Program-made: the position numbers and the translations under genes
The notes under the pieces: model-generated
The model's database searches: none
What the model was told of the DNA's origin: nothing
What the model saw: only the letters and a program-made list of their open reading frames with translations
In this document: positions 32,749 through 41,745 of the stretch, piece after piece
Layout: every line of letters begins with the position of its first letter
Position numbering within the stretch: position 1 is the first letter of the stretch
Origin: Phycisphaerales bacterium
GTDB lineage: Bacteria > Planctomycetota > Phycisphaerae > Phycisphaerales > SM1A02
NCBI GenBank assembly: GCA_014238205.1
Contig: JABABM010000008.1
Location: 31,028 to 95,027 of the forward strand
Direction: 5' to 3'
DNA length: 64,000 bases

Positions 32749-33957
32749 ATGCCTGAACGTCGTGCAGCAATCGTCACAGCTCTTCGTACCCCCTTCGGCC
32801 GCTACGGCGGCGCCTTGTCGAGCGTTCGCCCAGATGATCTGGCAGCGCTCGTCATCAAGGCCGTAGTCGATCAGTCTGGCATCGACCCGGCATCCATTGC
32901 AGACATCTACATGGGCGCCGCGAACCAGGCTGGTGAAGACAACCGGAATGTCGCCCGCATGGCGGCGCTGCTGGCGGGCCTGCCCGTGACCGTCCCAGGC
33001 AGCACGGTCAATCGCCTGTGCGCATCGGGACTTGAAGCCGTCAACATCGCAGCCAGGATGATCGAAGCAGGGTGCGGTGATACATACATAGCCGGCGGAA
33101 CTGAAAGCATGAGCCGTGCACCCTTTGCGCTTGCAAAGTCCTCCACGGCATTCGCACGCCAACCGGAGATGCACGATACGACCATAGGGTGGCGATTCAC
33201 CAACCCGAAACTGGCGGAACTCCACCATCCCTTCTCGATGGGTGAGACTGCGGAGAATGTTGCACGCCAGTTCACCATCTCCCGGGAGGAGCAGGATCGC
33301 TATGCAGTCCTGAGCCAGCAGCGATGGGCCCTGGCGAACGAGATGGGCTTCTTCGATGATGAACTCGTCTCCGTCGAAATACCCCAGCGAAAGGGAGACC
33401 CGGTCACCGTCGACACCGACGAACACCCTCGACCTGATACGACTCTTGAGAAACTCTCGAAACTGCGGCCTGCCTTTTCCTCCGAGGCTGATGCAACGGT
33501 CACGGCTGGCAACTCTTCCGGCGTCAACGATGGCGCCGCTGCACTGCTCCTCATGGAAGTTGGTGCTGCAGAGCAAGCGGGGCTTGAACCCCTTGCACTG
33601 GTCGGACCGCATGCAGCTGCCGGCGTGGATCCCTCCATCATGGGAACCGGCCCCGTCTCTGCATCCCGCGCAGTCCTTGATCGTGCTGGACGCTCCATCG
33701 ACGAAATCGACCTGGTCGAACTCAACGAGGCCTTTGCAGCACAATCGATTGCATGCATCCGGGAACTTGGTCTTGACATCGAGAAGGTCAATGTCAACGG
33801 TGGCGCCATCGCTATCGGCCATCCACTTGGCGCATCCGGTGCCAGGCTTGCAGCAACACTCGCCCACGAAATGAAAAGGCGTGATTTGAAGCTCGGGCTG
33901 GCTACACTGTGTATCGGGGTCGGCCAGGGACTGGCAACGATCCTTGAGCGACCCTGA
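32749..33957 (+). CDS. paaJ: 3-oxoadipyl-CoA thiolase PaaJ
   Basis: 402-residue thiolase. The acyl-accepting cysteine is in VNRLCASGLEAV; NEAFAAQ, GGAIAIGHPLGASG with the catalytic histidine, and the C-terminal CIGVGQG with the second cysteine are intact (the last usually reads C-x-G-x-G). It splits 3-oxoadipyl-CoA to acetyl-CoA and succinyl-CoA, and may also cleave the dehydro form earlier in the route. It follows paaH by 26 bases, which include a possible -10 box. Cytoplasmic tetramer by family. Confidence 0.92.
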   Translation: MPERRAAIVTALRTPFGRYGGALSSVRPDDLAALVIKAVVDQSGIDPASIADIYMGAANQAGEDNRNVARMAALLAGLPVTVPGSTVNRLCASGLEAVNIAARMIEAGCGDTYIAGGTESMSRAPFALAKSSTAFARQPEMHDTTIGWRFTNPKLAELHHPFSMGETAENVARQFTISREEQDRYAVLSQQRWALANEMGFFDDELVSVEIPQRKGDPVTVDTDEHPRPDTTLEKLSKLRPAFSSEADATVTAGNSSGVNDGAAALLLMEVGAAEQAGLEPLALVGPHAAAGVDPSIMGTGPVSASRAVLDRAGRSIDEIDLVELNEAFAAQSIACIRELGLDIEKVNVNGGAIAIGHPLGASGARLAATLAHEMKRRDLKLGLATLCIGVGQGLATILERP

Positions 33958-33994
33958 GAGCACAGGCAGGCCAACCTGCCAGGAGATGATCGCC

Positions 33995-35014
33995 ATGAGC
34001 GGTGCCGCAAACCCGGTAATGAATATCGATCCTTCACTCGAGGATCAGGACAAGCTGGCCGAGTTCGAACAGCGGATCGCCGATGGCGTGCTCATCGAAC
34101 CTGGCGACTGGATGCCCGATGCATACCGCATCGGCATGCTGAAGATGGCCGAACACCACGCCAACAGCGAAATCATCGGCGCCCTCCCCGAAGGTGAATG
34201 GATCACCCGGGCCCCGAGCCTTCGACGAAAGCTTGCCCTGACTGCAAAGGTGCAGGACGAGGTCGGCCATGGTCAGATGCTCTACCGCGTATCCCAGGAC
34301 CTGGGCAAACCTCGCGAGGAGATGCTCAGGGACCTGATCACCGGCAAGACCAAGTACCACAACTGCTTCAACTACCCGGCCCCGACCTGGGCCGACATCG
34401 CCATGATCCAGTGGTTGATCGATGGCGCTGCCATCATGAATCAGAAGACCCTGGCCGATGGCGCCTTCGGGCCCTACGTCCGGACGATGCACAGGATCAA
34501 CATGGAGGAAGCCTTCCACTTCAAGAGTGGCGAGGACATGGTCTTGACCCTGATGAGTGGAACGAAGAAGCAGAAGGCCATGACGCAGGAAGCATTCGAT
34601 CGCTGGTGGGGACCGTCCATCATGTTCTTCGGTCCTCATGACAAGCCCAACTGTGAACAACTGCCACCGATGAAGTGGCGCATGAAGACGGAGTCGAATG
34701 ACTCGCTGCGGCAACGATTCCTGAACCGGTTCGCCCCCGCAGCACTCGACCTGGGCCTGCTCATCCATGTCTGCGAGAAGGACGAGGAGGGCATGGTGAC
34801 TTCAAAGAAGGTCGATGAAGCGTGCGTACCTGACGATACCACCGGGAACTGGGGGGTCACTGATCCGGATTGGGATGAGTTCTTCAGGGTCATTCGTGGG
34901 AATGGTCCCTGCAATGCTCACCGGGTAGCCCTGCGACGCTTCAGTTATGAACAGGGCGCCTGGGTGCGCCGAGCCATTGCATCAGGTACGTCATCCCTGC
35001 CACCGGCCGCCTGA
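33995..35014 (+). CDS. paaA: Phenylacetyl-CoA epoxidase catalytic subunit PaaA
   Basis: 339-residue ferritin-like diiron protein that epoxidises the aromatic ring of phenylacetyl-CoA. Seen: NSEIIGALPEGEWITRAPSL region, the metal-ligand helix KVQDEVGHGQML (E-x2-H), the segment ITGKTKYHNCFNYPAPTWAD, and the second ligand pair MEEAFHFKSGE. The start at 33995 has AGGAG 9 bases upstream; in-frame ATGs at 33986 and 33944 are less well placed. It is followed by paaB, paaC and paaD in the usual order. Confidence 0.93.
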   Translation: MSGAANPVMNIDPSLEDQDKLAEFEQRIADGVLIEPGDWMPDAYRIGMLKMAEHHANSEIIGALPEGEWITRAPSLRRKLALTAKVQDEVGHGQMLYRVSQDLGKPREEMLRDLITGKTKYHNCFNYPAPTWADIAMIQWLIDGAAIMNQKTLADGAFGPYVRTMHRINMEEAFHFKSGEDMVLTLMSGTKKQKAMTQEAFDRWWGPSIMFFGPHDKPNCEQLPPMKWRMKTESNDSLRQRFLNRFAPAALDLGLLIHVCEKDEEGMVTSKKVDEACVPDDTTGNWGVTDPDWDEFFRVIRGNGPCNAHRVALRRFSYEQGAWVRRAIASGTSSLPPAA

Positions 35015-35023
35015 GGAGAATCC

Positions 35024-35632
35024 GTGTCCAAGATCCGCGAACAAGGCTTTACATTCGCTGATGAGTTGCCGCCCGCCACCGACAGTGTGGTCGGTCATTA
35101 CGTGGTCTACACGCAGAAGAAGGAAGGCGCCCCCCATCGCTACGCGGGATGGCTCAATGCACCAGATATCGACATGGCGACGCAATATGCCTGTGAGCAC
35201 TATGGACAGGATGAATCCTGCGTAAACATCTGGCTGCATGATCGATCCCGGATGCATGAAACACCCGTCTCGGACACCCCCCTGCCCGGTGAAGACGCAC
35301 CGGATGATCCGGGGGCGACCGCCTGGACCGTCTTCACGCAGAAGCGACGAGGGGACATCCATGTTGAACAAGGCCAGGTCCAACTTGGTGATGAGAAGAC
35401 TGCACTCTCGGCAGCGGTCGCCAGATTCGGGCAGGGCATGACGCAGGTGCGGATCGTGCCCCGGGACTCGATGGCATCCACGGAAGTCGACAGGGTCATC
35501 TGGAGAACCCATGACCAGGGCTACAGGCTTGCCAAGGGATACAGCAAAAGCGTTCGTGCCAAGTGGGATGCCTTCAGGAAGACCGAGGACATCGAGGAAT
35601 ACCGCAAGGACGATATCGAGAATCACTTCTAG
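35024..35632 (+). CDS. paaB: PaaB-like epoxidase subunit with two tandem PaaB-type domains
   Basis: 202 residues, about twice the usual ~95 of PaaB. The N-terminal half (HYVVYTQKKEGAPHRYAGWL, ACEHYGQDESCVNIWLHDRS) and the C-terminal half (AWTVFTQKRRGDIHVEQGQV, AVARFGQGMTQVRIVPRDS) both have the PaaB plan of a YxVF-type strand, a charged turn, a helix and a closing strand. PaaB bridges PaaA-PaaC dimers in the epoxidase. The fusion would place two bridging domains in one chain. It starts at GTG 35024 with GGAGAA just upstream and sits between paaA and paaC. Confidence 0.85.
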   Translation: MSKIREQGFTFADELPPATDSVVGHYVVYTQKKEGAPHRYAGWLNAPDIDMATQYACEHYGQDESCVNIWLHDRSRMHETPVSDTPLPGEDAPDDPGATAWTVFTQKRRGDIHVEQGQVQLGDEKTALSAAVARFGQGMTQVRIVPRDSMASTEVDRVIWRTHDQGYRLAKGYSKSVRAKWDAFRKTEDIEEYRKDDIENHF

Positions 35633-35645
35633 ACCGGAACAAGGC

Positions 35646-36422
35646 ATGACCAACGCGATGAACAACATGCTCAATGATCTCGAAGCGCTCCTCGTCCTGA
35701 AAATGGCGGACGACAAGCTGTTCCTCGGGCACATGCAGAGTGACTGGACGGGACTCGGGCCGATTCTGGAGGAAGACATCGCCTCTTCGTCCATGGCGCA
35801 GGATGACCTGAGCCACGCGCTCGTGCTCTACGAATACCTCGGGAATCGCTTCGATCTTGATCCTGATGTCATCGCCTATGAACGCAAGCCGAACCAGTAC
35901 CTCTGCTGCGACCTGGCGACTGTCCCCGACGACTTCAACTGGGCGACCTCGCTGGTACGACGATGGCTCTTCACCCACTACGCCGCCCCGGTTCTTGATC
36001 GACTGGCATTGTTCGAGGACAAGGAACTCGCGGAACGGGCACACAGGCTTCGTGCCGAGGAAGGCCTGCACGTCGAATATCTTGACGATTGGATGCGCCG
36101 CCTCGGGAGCAGCTCCGATGAAGCTCGCGACCGAATCCAGGAAGCGATCGACCTGCTCTCCACCCACGCGGGAATGCTCTTCGAGATCCCGGGTCGGGAT
36201 ATTGATACCGACGACTCCTTCTGCTGCGGTCGAAGCGAACTGTTCGAAGAGTGGGCCAGGAATACGAACGGGGTCCTGGAGCAGACAGAACTGAAGATGC
36301 AGGTTCAACTGCCCGGCATGGAAATCGTCGGGGGTCGCAGCGGTGTCCACGCGGATCACTTCGCTGCAGCCCACGCCGAGATGGGTGCCGTGCGATCTGC
36401 CGATCCCGGCGCAGCATGGTGA
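35646..36422 (+). CDS. paaC: Phenylacetyl-CoA epoxidase structural subunit PaaC
   Basis: 258-residue ferritin-like helical protein partnering PaaA. Typical segments are LKMADDKLFLGHMQSDWTG, EDIASSSMAQDDLSHA, a RLRAEEGLHVEYLDDWMRRL helix and GGRSGVHADHF near the C-terminus. PaaC carries no productive diiron site in known complexes. The ATG at 35646, 13 bases after the paaB stop, is chosen to match the family start. Its end overlaps the paaD start. Confidence 0.92.
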   Translation: MTNAMNNMLNDLEALLVLKMADDKLFLGHMQSDWTGLGPILEEDIASSSMAQDDLSHALVLYEYLGNRFDLDPDVIAYERKPNQYLCCDLATVPDDFNWATSLVRRWLFTHYAAPVLDRLALFEDKELAERAHRLRAEEGLHVEYLDDWMRRLGSSSDEARDRIQEAIDLLSTHAGMLFEIPGRDIDTDDSFCCGRSELFEEWARNTNGVLEQTELKMQVQLPGMEIVGGRSGVHADHFAAAHAEMGAVRSADPGAAW

Positions 36423-36943
36423 GCGGCAACCAGCACATCGACGCGATTCATGCGGTTCTTGGCGGCATTCCTGATCCGGAACTGCCCTGCAGCATCGTTG
36501 AACTCGGGCTTGTCGAGGAAGTTCGGGTCGAAGAAGACGGCAGGGTGCACATCGTGCTGCTGCCGACCTTCTCCGGATGCCCGGCACTGGACATGATCGG
36601 GAAGGACGTGCAGCAGAAGGTCTCTGCACTGGACTGCGTCTCTGAATGCAATGTCGAGTGGACGTTCGATCCCGCCTGGACAACGGATCGCATCAACGAA
36701 GGTGGCAGGGCCTCCTTGGCCAGGCATGGTGTCACCGTTCCCCCCCCGGGTGAACCATTCACCGGCCCTTCGACAACGACCCTTCGAACATCCGCCATCC
36801 CCTGCCCATGGTGTGAATCAACGAACACCCGACTGGAAAGCCCCTTTGGTCCGACTCGATGTCGAACCATCCAGTACTGCGATGACTGCCAGAACACCTT
36901 CGAAGACATGAAGAGGCTTGCACCCGGGGGTAGAGATGACTGA
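36416..36943 (+). CDS. paaD: Phenylacetate degradation protein PaaD (MIP18/DUF59 plus zinc ribbon)
   Basis: 175 residues. The N-terminal DUF59 domain (about 5-100) has DPELPCSIVELGLVEEV and LPTFSGCPALDMIG. The C-terminal zinc ribbon supplies four cysteines (CPWC and YCDDC). PaaD is thought to help mature the diiron centre or Fe-S cluster of the epoxidase system. ATG 36416 or GTG 36419 both overlap the paaC stop, so the genes are coupled. Confidence 0.9.
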   Translation: MVSGNQHIDAIHAVLGGIPDPELPCSIVELGLVEEVRVEEDGRVHIVLLPTFSGCPALDMIGKDVQQKVSALDCVSECNVEWTFDPAWTTDRINEGGRASLARHGVTVPPPGEPFTGPSTTTLRTSAIPCPWCESTNTRLESPFGPTRCRTIQYCDDCQNTFEDMKRLAPGGRDD

Positions 36944-36963
36944 CTGCTACACTGGAGCAGTCC

Positions 36964-38154
36964 ATGCCTGATGATTTCAATGAAAACCCGGATCCGGAAG
37001 CGACCACCCCGGCAGCCGAGGGCCAGTACCCCGAACCCAAGCACGGTGTAAAACCCGGCCACATGGACACTTCGCCGATCGATCCGGGGAACATCGAGGT
37101 GCTCCAGATCCTCGATGAGCATGGCCAACTGGACAAGAGCCTGGATCCCCCGCTGAATGATGAACTGCTTGTCAGCATGCACCGCGGCCTGGTACTGACC
37201 CGGACGTTCGACCACCGCATGCTCACCATGCAGCGACAGGGAGAAATGGGCACCTTTGCGCCCAACCTTGGCCAGGAAGCCTGCCAACTGGGCCAGGTGA
37301 TTCCACTTTCAAAGAAGGACTGGTACAGCCCTTCCTACCGTTCATTCGGCGCACAGATCTGGCGAGGCTGGTCCATGGAGCGACTGCTGCTGCTCTGGGC
37401 CGGATACCACGAAGGCTTTCCTCCGCCGGCGGGTGTCAATGATCTGCCATTCTCGATCGTCGTCGGATCACATGTACTACCCGCCGTCGGGGTGGCGATG
37501 GGCATGAACTACAAGTCAGATGCTTCGTGCATGGTCGTGAATTTCGGTGATGGCGCATTGTCCCAAGGTGCCGTAGCCGAAGCCCTGAACATCGCTGCCG
37601 TGAATGCGGCTCCCGTTGTCTTCGTCTGCGAGAACAACGGATGGGCCATCTCGACGCCATTGAACAAGCAGGCAGCTTCGGAGAACCTGGCAGTGCGAGG
37701 CCTTGGATTCGGCATGCCGAGCATCCGGGTCGATGGCAACGACATTCTCGCCATGACGGTTGCCGTGGATGAGGCAGCACAACGCGCCCGGGGTGGTGGT
37801 GGCCCTACTTTCATCGAAGCGGTGACCTATCGCATGAGTCTTCACACGACGGCTGACGATCCCACCGTCTACCGGGAAGAGAAACTTGTCGATCCCTGGG
37901 AGGAACGATGTCCGATCCGGCGATTTGAAACCTACATGAAGTACAAGGGGCTGCTTGACAGCACGACCATCGAGCGGATCCACGCAGAATGCGAGCAGGA
38001 AGTCATCAAGGCACGTGACCACTTCCGCTCGACCGCAGCCTCCCATCCCCGGGAGATCTTCGATCACCTCTTTGAGCAGTTGCCCGAAGAACTTGAAGCC
38101 CAGCGTGATGCCTACCTTCGTCGCCTCGATGAAGGAGGAGGTTCCGATGGCTGA
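36964..38154 (+). CDS. 2-oxoacid dehydrogenase E1 component, alpha subunit
   Basis: 396 residues. The thiamine diphosphate motif runs from GDGALSQG to ENNGWAIS (about 200-230); the phosphorylation-loop-like YRMSLHTTADDPT is present. Heterodimeric E1 of this form occurs in pyruvate and branched-chain 2-oxoacid dehydrogenases. About 60 N-terminal residues are a polar extension as in branched-chain E1 alpha. A TACACT box lies 10 bases before the ATG, and the gene is 20 bases after paaD, so it may be both read through and separately started. Its position inside the paa cluster suggests phenylpyruvate or another aromatic 2-oxoacid as substrate; that is inference. Confidence 0.9.
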   Translation: MPDDFNENPDPEATTPAAEGQYPEPKHGVKPGHMDTSPIDPGNIEVLQILDEHGQLDKSLDPPLNDELLVSMHRGLVLTRTFDHRMLTMQRQGEMGTFAPNLGQEACQLGQVIPLSKKDWYSPSYRSFGAQIWRGWSMERLLLLWAGYHEGFPPPAGVNDLPFSIVVGSHVLPAVGVAMGMNYKSDASCMVVNFGDGALSQGAVAEALNIAAVNAAPVVFVCENNGWAISTPLNKQAASENLAVRGLGFGMPSIRVDGNDILAMTVAVDEAAQRARGGGGPTFIEAVTYRMSLHTTADDPTVYREEKLVDPWEERCPIRRFETYMKYKGLLDSTTIERIHAECEQEVIKARDHFRSTAASHPREIFDHLFEQLPEELEAQRDAYLRRLDEGGGSDG

Positions 38155-39130
38155 GATGACCATGGTGGAAGCACTGAATCTCGCCCTCGACCAATGCATG
38201 GATCGAGACGCCGATGTCTGCCTCATGGGCGAGGATATCGGAATCAACGGCGGCGTCTTCAGGGTGACAAAGGGCCTGTACGAGAAGTACGGAACCCGAC
38301 GCGTCATGGACTCGACCCTGGCCGAATGCGGCATCATCGGAACGGCGGTGGGCATGGCCATCTACGGTCTCAAGCCCGTCGTTGAAATCCAGTTCTCCGG
38401 CTTCACGATGCAGGCCTTCGACCAGATCGAACAGAACATGGCCAGGATGCGCAACCGGACGCAGGGTCGCTACCCGATCCGGATGGTCATGCGTACTCCC
38501 TACGGTGGTGGCATCCGCGCCGTTGAACACCACAGCGAATCACGCGAAGCCTACTGGGCGCATACCCCGGGGTTGAAGGTCGTCATTCCATCCGGGCCCC
38601 GCAATGCGCGGGCGCTCCTGGCTGCCTCGATCGAAGACCCGGATCCAGTCGTCTTCTATGAACCCAAGGCGGTCTACCGCGCCTTCCGTGAAGACGTCCC
38701 CGAAACACATGAGACCATGCCACTTGGCAAGGCCCAGGTTGTCCGACCCGGCAGCGACATCACCATCATCTCCTACGGGGCGATGATGCGGGTGTGCCGG
38801 GAAGCCGTTGACGATCTCGTTGAACTGCATGGAATCGATGTTGAACTCATCGACCTTCTCTCCATCTCCCCCATGGACACCCGGACCTTGTCCGAGTCCG
38901 TATCGAAAACGGGCCGGTGCGTGATCGTCCATGAAGGTCACCAGACCTGTGGAATCGCCTCCGAGATCATCGCACGCCTCAATGAGCATGCCTTCGAATA
39001 CCTCTCCGCACCGATTCGAAGAGTCACCTGCCCCGACATACCCTTTCCCTACTTCCAGACCGAGAAGCAGTTCCTGCCCGATACCGATACCGTGATCGGG
39101 GCGGTCCAGGAAACGCTTGCCTGGGAATGA
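38147..39130 (+). CDS. 2-oxoacid dehydrogenase E1 component, beta subunit
   Basis: 327 residues: VCLMGEDIGINGGVFRVT, DSTLAECGIIGTAVGMAIYG, ARMRNRTQGRYPIRMVMR, and C-terminal EGHQTCGIASEI match the transketolase-like beta subunit. With the alpha subunit it decarboxylates a 2-oxoacid and passes the acyl group to lipoyl-E2. AAGGAGGAGG lies 6 bases before the ATG at 38147, and it overlaps the alpha gene by 8 bases. Confidence 0.92.
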   Translation: MAEMTMVEALNLALDQCMDRDADVCLMGEDIGINGGVFRVTKGLYEKYGTRRVMDSTLAECGIIGTAVGMAIYGLKPVVEIQFSGFTMQAFDQIEQNMARMRNRTQGRYPIRMVMRTPYGGGIRAVEHHSESREAYWAHTPGLKVVIPSGPRNARALLAASIEDPDPVVFYEPKAVYRAFREDVPETHETMPLGKAQVVRPGSDITIISYGAMMRVCREAVDDLVELHGIDVELIDLLSISPMDTRTLSESVSKTGRCVIVHEGHQTCGIASEIIARLNEHAFEYLSAPIRRVTCPDIPFPYFQTEKQFLPDTDTVIGAVQETLAWE

Positions 39131-40425
39131 ACCGAACGATGTCCACCGACTTCAAGCTTCCGGATCTGGGCGAAGGCGTGCACGAAGGCCAGGTCATCAA
39201 GTTGCACGTCCGTGCGGGTGAAACCATCCGCGAGGATGAACCCCTCATGGAAGTCGAGACCGACAAGGCCGCGGTCGAGATACCTTCCCCCTGCACAGGC
39301 AGGGTCGAACGCGTCCACGTCGAGGAAAAACAACTCGTTCATGTCGGGGATGTGATGTTCACCTTCGATACGGGAGACGATGCAGGCCAATCCTCCGCCA
39401 CTGAACCGGCGGTGACGATCGCAGCCGCTCCCTCGACCCCGGTTGCACCCCCTGCTCCCCTGACAAGCGCTCGACGCAAGGCTGCATCACCGGCTGTCCG
39501 TCGGCTGGCTCGATCAATGAACCTCTCGCTGGATGACATTGCAGGCTCGGGAGCAGGAGGACGCATCACCCGGGCCGACGTCGAATCGCATGCGGGTACT
39601 GCAACAGCCTCGCAAGGTGCAGGCGATACACCCACTCCAACAGGTATTCCAGCCACGTCAATCACTCCCGTGCCCACCGCTCCGCATTCTCCACTCGCCG
39701 TGGAAGGTATCGAGGATACGGATGAGTACGGAGCCATCGTTCGTCAATCACTCTCCCAGGCTCGAAAGACGATCTCGAGAGTCATGAGCACCGCCTGGCA
39801 GACGATTCCCCACGTCACGGATTGCAATGATGCCGACATCACCGAACTTGATCGCATGCGGCGCGAGTTCAATGACCCGGACAACCCCGGACGACGCCTG
39901 ACCATCCTGGCATTCGTCGTACGAGCAGTCTGCAGATCGCTGCAGGCCATTCCGATCCTGAATGCATCCCTCGACGAGAACTCCGGCGAGGTGATCTACC
40001 GTCGGTACGTCAACATCGGCATTGGTGTTGAAACCGAGCGAGGCCTGGTTGCACCTGTCATCCACAACGCAGACAACATGACTGTCGGTGACATAGCCGA
40101 TGCCCTGGAAATCATCACGACGAATGCCCGGAGCGCCAGTTTCGGCGTCAATGACACGCGCGGCGGCACGTACACCATCTCCAATGCAGGCGCCATGGGA
40201 CCGACCCGCTACTCAACCCCGATCATCCAGCCCGGGCAGGTTGGATGCCTGGCACTTGGAAGAGCACGAAAGATGCCATGGGTCGTCGAAGACCAGGTCA
40301 TCCCCCGGCTCATCCTGCCCCTGAGCCATTCCATGGATCATCGCCTGGTCGATGGCGGACGCGAGATTCCCTTCATAGGGCACCTCATCGAGGATCTCGA
40401 GAACCCGATGCGTTTCATGATCTGA
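39127..40425 (+). CDS. 2-oxoacid dehydrogenase E2 component (dihydrolipoamide acyltransferase)
   Basis: 432 residues. One lipoyl domain (about 5-80) carries the lipoylated lysine in ETDKAAVEI; a proline/alanine linker follows; the E1/E3-binding domain is near 115-155 (ASPAVRRLARSMNLSLDDI, GSGAGGRITRADV); and the acyltransferase domain ends with the catalytic HSMDHRLVDGG. It joins E1 and E3 in the complex. ATGA overlap with the E1 beta gene. The acyl specificity (branched, aryl or acetyl) cannot be read by eye. Confidence 0.92.
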   Translation: MNRTMSTDFKLPDLGEGVHEGQVIKLHVRAGETIREDEPLMEVETDKAAVEIPSPCTGRVERVHVEEKQLVHVGDVMFTFDTGDDAGQSSATEPAVTIAAAPSTPVAPPAPLTSARRKAASPAVRRLARSMNLSLDDIAGSGAGGRITRADVESHAGTATASQGAGDTPTPTGIPATSITPVPTAPHSPLAVEGIEDTDEYGAIVRQSLSQARKTISRVMSTAWQTIPHVTDCNDADITELDRMRREFNDPDNPGRRLTILAFVVRAVCRSLQAIPILNASLDENSGEVIYRRYVNIGIGVETERGLVAPVIHNADNMTVGDIADALEIITTNARSASFGVNDTRGGTYTISNAGAMGPTRYSTPIIQPGQVGCLALGRARKMPWVVEDQVIPRLILPLSHSMDHRLVDGGREIPFIGHLIEDLENPMRFMI

Positions 40426-40537
40426 TCATGAAACGGCACTGGGCCTGCCCGCAACCGAATGCAGGGATTTCATGCAATCAAAGCAGAACCATGCGGGTTC
40501 GACTATCGTGTTGGGTCACCCTTGCAAGGAGTTCCTC

Positions 40538-41662
40538 ATGAAACGGATCATCATTTCCTCGGCCATCCTCTCCCTCTGCTCCGGCTCCGTGCTGGCCCAG
40601 ACGGTCCCCGCAACGCCCCTTCAACCTGCCGCTGCCCAACCTGCATCGCAGCAGGCTGCCCCCGCCAAGACCCTCGCCGTAGGCGACAAGGCTCCGGCAG
40701 TTGAACTGACACACGTTCTCAAGGGTGAAGCCATCGAGGAGTTCGAGCCGGGCCATGTCTACGTCGTCGAGTTCTGGGCCACCTGGTGCCCCCCATGCCG
40801 CACAAGCATGCCGCACCTGACCGAGGTCCAGAAGGAACACGCTGAAGAAGTCACGATCATCGGGATCAGTGACGAGAAACTCCAGACGGTCGTCGACTTC
40901 CTCCAGAAGACCGATGACGAGGGGAAGAGCTGGTTCGACAAGATCGACTACACGCTTGTCACCGACCCGGATGAATCCGCGTACACCGACTACATGCGTG
41001 CCGCTGGACAACGAGGCATCCCGACCGCCTTCATCGTCGGCAAGGATGCCCATGTCGAATGGATCGGCCACCCGATGTCCATGGACAAGCCGCTTGAAGA
41101 GATTGTCAATGGAACATGGGACCGTGACACCTATGCCGCCGACTTCAAGAAGAAGAAGGAGCAGGAAGCAGCCGCACGATCCATCATGGGTGAAATCCAG
41201 TCTGCTGATACTCCCGAGGAATTCAGGGCAGCCCTTGGAAAGATTGATGGTGTTCTTGCCGAGTACCCTGACAACCTCAACCTGCAGTTGATCAAGTACG
41301 ACATGCTTCTGAAGCGCCTGAAGGATGATGACAAGGCCCTTGCATGTGGCGAACAGATCGCCCGGGACAACTGGGATTCCTCCGGGCTGCTCAACTCGAT
41401 CAGCTGGAATACGATCACGACCGAGGACATCAGCCGAGGCGTCAAGGCCGCAGCCACCAGGTGGGCAGCACGGGCTGATGAACTTACCGATGGCAAGGAT
41501 GCTTCCATCATCGATACCCTCGCACGTTGCTATTACGAGCAGGGTGACCTGGCCAAGGCCGTCGAACTCCAGAAGAAGGCTGTCCAGATCGCCGAACCGG
41601 GCATGACCAAGAGCCTCAAGGACACGCTTGACGAGTACGAGGCTGAACTCGACAAGGCCTGA
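40538..41662 (+). CDS. Exported TlpA-like thioredoxin with helical C-terminal extension
   Basis: 374 residues. Signal peptide (about 1-21, ending VLAQ), an alanine/proline-rich spacer, then a thioredoxin-like domain with the redox motif WCPPC in EFWATWCPPCRTSMPHL, and cis-proline region RGIPTAFIV. The last ~170 residues are helical and TPR-like (ARCYYEQGDLAKAVELQKKA). The ATG at 40538 has AAGGAG 7 bases upstream. It is expected to work in the periplasm as a thiol reductase or oxidase. Its place between E2 and the lipoamide dehydrogenase gene of a cytoplasmic complex is odd. Confidence 0.87.
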   Translation: MKRIIISSAILSLCSGSVLAQTVPATPLQPAAAQPASQQAAPAKTLAVGDKAPAVELTHVLKGEAIEEFEPGHVYVVEFWATWCPPCRTSMPHLTEVQKEHAEEVTIIGISDEKLQTVVDFLQKTDDEGKSWFDKIDYTLVTDPDESAYTDYMRAAGQRGIPTAFIVGKDAHVEWIGHPMSMDKPLEEIVNGTWDRDTYAADFKKKKEQEAAARSIMGEIQSADTPEEFRAALGKIDGVLAEYPDNLNLQLIKYDMLLKRLKDDDKALACGEQIARDNWDSSGLLNSISWNTITTEDISRGVKAAATRWAARADELTDGKDASIIDTLARCYYEQGDLAKAVELQKKAVQIAEPGMTKSLKDTLDEYEAELDKA

Positions 41663-41684
41663 ACAGAACCAATGAAATGATGAC

Positions 41685-41714
41685 CACGAGGCCCGTGCTT
41701 GCACGGGCCTCGTG
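41685..41714 (+). terminator. Strong hairpin after the thioredoxin gene
   Basis: Perfect 14-bp stem (CACGAGGCCCGTGC/GCACGGGCCTCGTG) with a TT loop. No T-tract follows, so it may end transcription with help, stabilise the mRNA 3' end, or attenuate. The next gene has its own -10 box. Confidence 0.6.
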
Positions 41715-41733
41715 CCATTGAACCCGCATCGAA

Positions 41734-41739
41734 TACACT
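41734..41739 (+). promoter_or_regulatory. -10 box (TACACT) six bases before the lipoamide dehydrogenase gene
   Basis: TACACT, CCATTC, then ATG at 41746. No ribosome binding site; a leaderless transcript is suggested directly after the hairpin at 41685-41714. Confidence 0.5.
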
Positions 41740-41745
41740 CCATTC

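Noticed and set aside
32689..33996. 435-codon minus-strand frame
   Set aside because: Entirely antisense to the paaJ thiolase, whose motifs are intact.
40478..41743. 421-codon minus-strand frame
   Set aside because: Antisense to the thioredoxin gene, which has a signal peptide and redox motif; no family resemblance.
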